A stretch of DNA of 64,000 bases, from positions 62,001 to 126,000 of the forward strand of contig NZ_UFQB01000019.1 in the NCBI RefSeq assembly GCF_900496965.1, in the 5' to 3' direction. The translations under genes and the position numbers were made by a program. Source of the DNA: Achromobacter agilis (lineage in GTDB: Bacteria > Pseudomonadota > Gammaproteobacteria > Burkholderiales > Burkholderiaceae_B). Under the pieces are notes generated by a model, which worked only from the letters and a program-made list of their open reading frames with translations, searched no databases and had not been told where the DNA came from. Below are positions 62,421 through 64,000 of the stretch, one piece after another; the first letter of the stretch is position 1; the number at the start of each line of letters is the position of its first letter.

Positions 62421-64000
62421 TCAAGCACGCTGACGTGCGCCATGCGCGGCCACCAAGGCATCCTTGATGCGCACAAGGCAATCCGCCACCCGGGCTTCGT
62501 CCAGCGTGACCTCAGTGTCCTGTAGCCAGAACCGGAAAGCAAGGCTTTTCTCGGTCACGGGCTCGCTGCCCTGGGGCTTTTCGCGCCAGACGTCGAATAG
62601 CCGAACATCCTGCACCACGGCCAGCTGCGGGTCCGCCTTGACGGCCGCGGAGACGGTATCCAGCATGGACTGCAGCGACACGTCTGCATCGACCCACAGC
62701 GCCAAGTCGCGCATGACCACAGGCTGGCGCGACAATTCACGCACCTGCGGCAGCTCGCCTTCGGACAGGACGGCGACGTCCAGCTCGAACACCACGGGCG
62801 CATGCGCCAGGTCGGATTGCTGCGCCCAGCGTGGGTGCAGTTCGCCGATCCAGCCGACCTGCCGGCCATCGAGTTCGATGCGGGCACTACGGCCCGGATG
62901 CAGCGCCGGATGCGCGGCGGCCTCGAAACGCAGGCGGCGGCCGCGGGCGCCGAACAGCGCTTCGACGTCCATCTTCACATCGTAGAAGTCCACTTGGCGC
63001 GCCGTAGCGCCCCACTGATCTTCCACGGCCGGCCCCCAGGCCGCCCCCGCCAGCTTCAGCGGCTGGCGCACGCCGGCCACTTCCAGCGGACCGTCCTGGG
63101 CGGACGCGTCGCGCATGAACACGCGGCCCAGCTCGAACAGGCGCACGCGGGACTGCTTGCGGTTGGCGTTGTGGCGGATGTTGGCCACCAGGCCGCCGAT
63201 CAGGCTGGAACGCATGACCGACAGATGGCTGGCGATGGGATTGACCAGACGGACGGGGTTGTCGTTGCCGGCGTAGTCGCGCTCCCAGTCGGCCTCGACG
63301 AAGCTGTAGTTCACGACTTCCTGGTAGTCCTGCGCGGCGGTCAGGCGGCGCAGCGCATGGGCGCCGCGGCGGATCTCGGGCTGCGAGAACATCTTGGCGC
63401 GCGCCATGGGCGGCACGGCGGGGATATTCTCGAAACCGTAGATGCGGGCCACTTCCTCGATCAGGTCCTCTTCCAGCTCCAGATCGAAGCGGTACGACGG
63501 CGGCGTCACGATGAAGTCGTCGCCCTCTACCGTGAACGCCAGACCCAAGCTGCCGAAAATCCTGGCGACCTCGGCTTGCGTGACCGGGACGCCCAGCACG
63601 CGATGGCAGCGCGCCAGGCGCATGCGCACCGGCAGGCGCTTGGGCAGGTTGACGATCTGATCGTCCAGCGGACCGGCCTGGCCGCCGCAGATGTCGACGA
63701 TCAGGCGTGTGATGAATTCGATGTGCTCGGGAATCGTGGCGAAGTCCACGCCGCGTTCGCCGCGGTGGCTGGCCTCGGAGCTGAACTTGTAGCGGCGCGC
63801 ACGGCCGGCCAGCGACTCCGGCCACCAGAACGCGGCTTCGAGGTAGATGTTCTGCGTATCCAGCGTCACCGAGGTGGCCTCGCCACCCATGATGCCGGCC
63901 AGGCTTTCCACCTGGTTGCCCGCCGCCACGACGCCGACCTTCGGGTCCAGCGTCACGGTCTGGCCGTTCAGCAGCTCGAGGGTTTCGCCTTCGCGGGCCC
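62421..64000 (-). CDS. pheT: phenylalanyl-tRNA synthetase beta subunit, 5' part outside window
   Basis: The minus-strand frame is open to the window edge, giving about 526 C-terminal residues of a ~800-residue protein. It enters at GETLELLNGQTVTLDPKVGVVAAGNQVESLAGIMGGEAT (B3/B4 editing region), goes through RRYKFSSEASHRGERGVDF and the B5 domain (LEEDLIEEVARIYGFENIP), then the catalytic-like core and the C-terminal anticodon-binding (FDX-ACB) domain. With PheS it charges tRNA-Phe. The Met at 63956 is internal. It is directly upstream of ihfA, the usual pheST-ihfA order. Confidence 0.97.
   Translation of the reverse strand, partial: AREGETLELLNGQTVTLDPKVGVVAAGNQVESLAGIMGGEATSVTLDTQNIYLEAAFWWPESLAGRARRYKFSSEASHRGERGVDFATIPEHIEFITRLIVDICGGQAGPLDDQIVNLPKRLPVRMRLARCHRVLGVPVTQAEVARIFGSLGLAFTVEGDDFIVTPPSYRFDLELEEDLIEEVARIYGFENIPAVPPMARAKMFSQPEIRRGAHALRRLTAAQDYQEVVNYSFVEADWERDYAGNDNPVRLVNPIASHLSVMRSSLIGGLVANIRHNANRKQSRVRLFELGRVFMRDASAQDGPLEVAGVRQPLKLAGAAWGPAVEDQWGATARQVDFYDVKMDVEALFGARGRRLRFEAAAHPALHPGRSARIELDGRQVGWIGELHPRWAQQSDLAHAPVVFELDVAVLSEGELPQVRELSRQPVVMRDLALWVDADVSLQSMLDTVSAAVKADPQLAVVQDVRLFDVWREKPQGSEPVTEKSLAFRFWLQDTEVTLDEARVADCLVRIKDALVAAHGARQRA

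Overview
The window is high-GC, densely packed bacterial chromosome with a betaproteobacterial gene repertoire. It most resembles the Alcaligenaceae (Bordetella or Achromobacter). The pointers are a bps/pga-type polysaccharide operon with a GGDEF gene beside it, five separate Bug-type periplasmic receptors, a 3' aryl-polyene block, the pheT-ihfA-MerR-tRNA-Pro arrangement, and intergenic repeats of a kind I associate with this family. No plasmid or phage backbone, rRNA or CRISPR array was seen. Species is not resolvable from the sequence alone.

Layout. 1-2865 is the downstream end of an aryl-polyene (APE) cluster: dehydratase, ketoreductase and ketosynthase with ATGA overlaps, then a secreted accessory protein. 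2965-6452 holds a YqeY protein, DNA polymerase IV, a thioesterase, a lipoprotein and an IclR regulator. 6563-9626 pairs a two-domain metallophosphoesterase with a Bug receptor. 9734-19666 holds an S9 peptidase, a diguanylate cyclase and the complete pgaABCD/bpsABCD operon. 19716-25737 holds an Fsr-like exporter, its divergent AraC regulator, a class A PBP whose 3' end is duplicated in tandem, and a phosphatase. 25927-32596 carries a PepSY membrane pair, an aldo/keto reductase, an ATM1-type ABC exporter, a Rieske protein, a bile-acid/sodium-symporter-family carrier and a LysR regulator.

32647-47997 is a mosaic of small catabolic and transport units, each with its own regulator: LysR with Bug and N-formylglutamate amidohydrolase; Lrp with an EamA exporter; RpiR with Bug and an aspartoacylase-like enzyme; plus several small unrecognised genes and intergenic repeats. 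48067-54663 is a coherent minus-strand operon: GntR regulator, ring-hydroxylating oxygenase alpha and beta, Bug receptor, ferredoxin reductase, ferredoxin, a small protein and a 2-hydroxyacid dehydrogenase. It looks like a complete three-component dioxygenase system for uptake and oxidation of an acid substrate, probably aromatic.

54900-57788 holds two small membrane proteins and a SulP transporter. 57974-61300 is the most unusual part. An 84-bp direct repeat containing the 3' third of tRNA-Pro(GGG) and its terminator brackets a 3.2-kb cassette with a glycosyltransferase, a YrbL-like kinase and two small envelope proteins, but no integrase. The last gene of the cassette runs into the tRNA remnant and ends with translated tRNA sequence. 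An AT-rich gene-free stretch lies between the cassette genes and the tRNA. The window closes with tRNA-Pro, a MerR-type regulator, ihfA and the 3' part of pheT.
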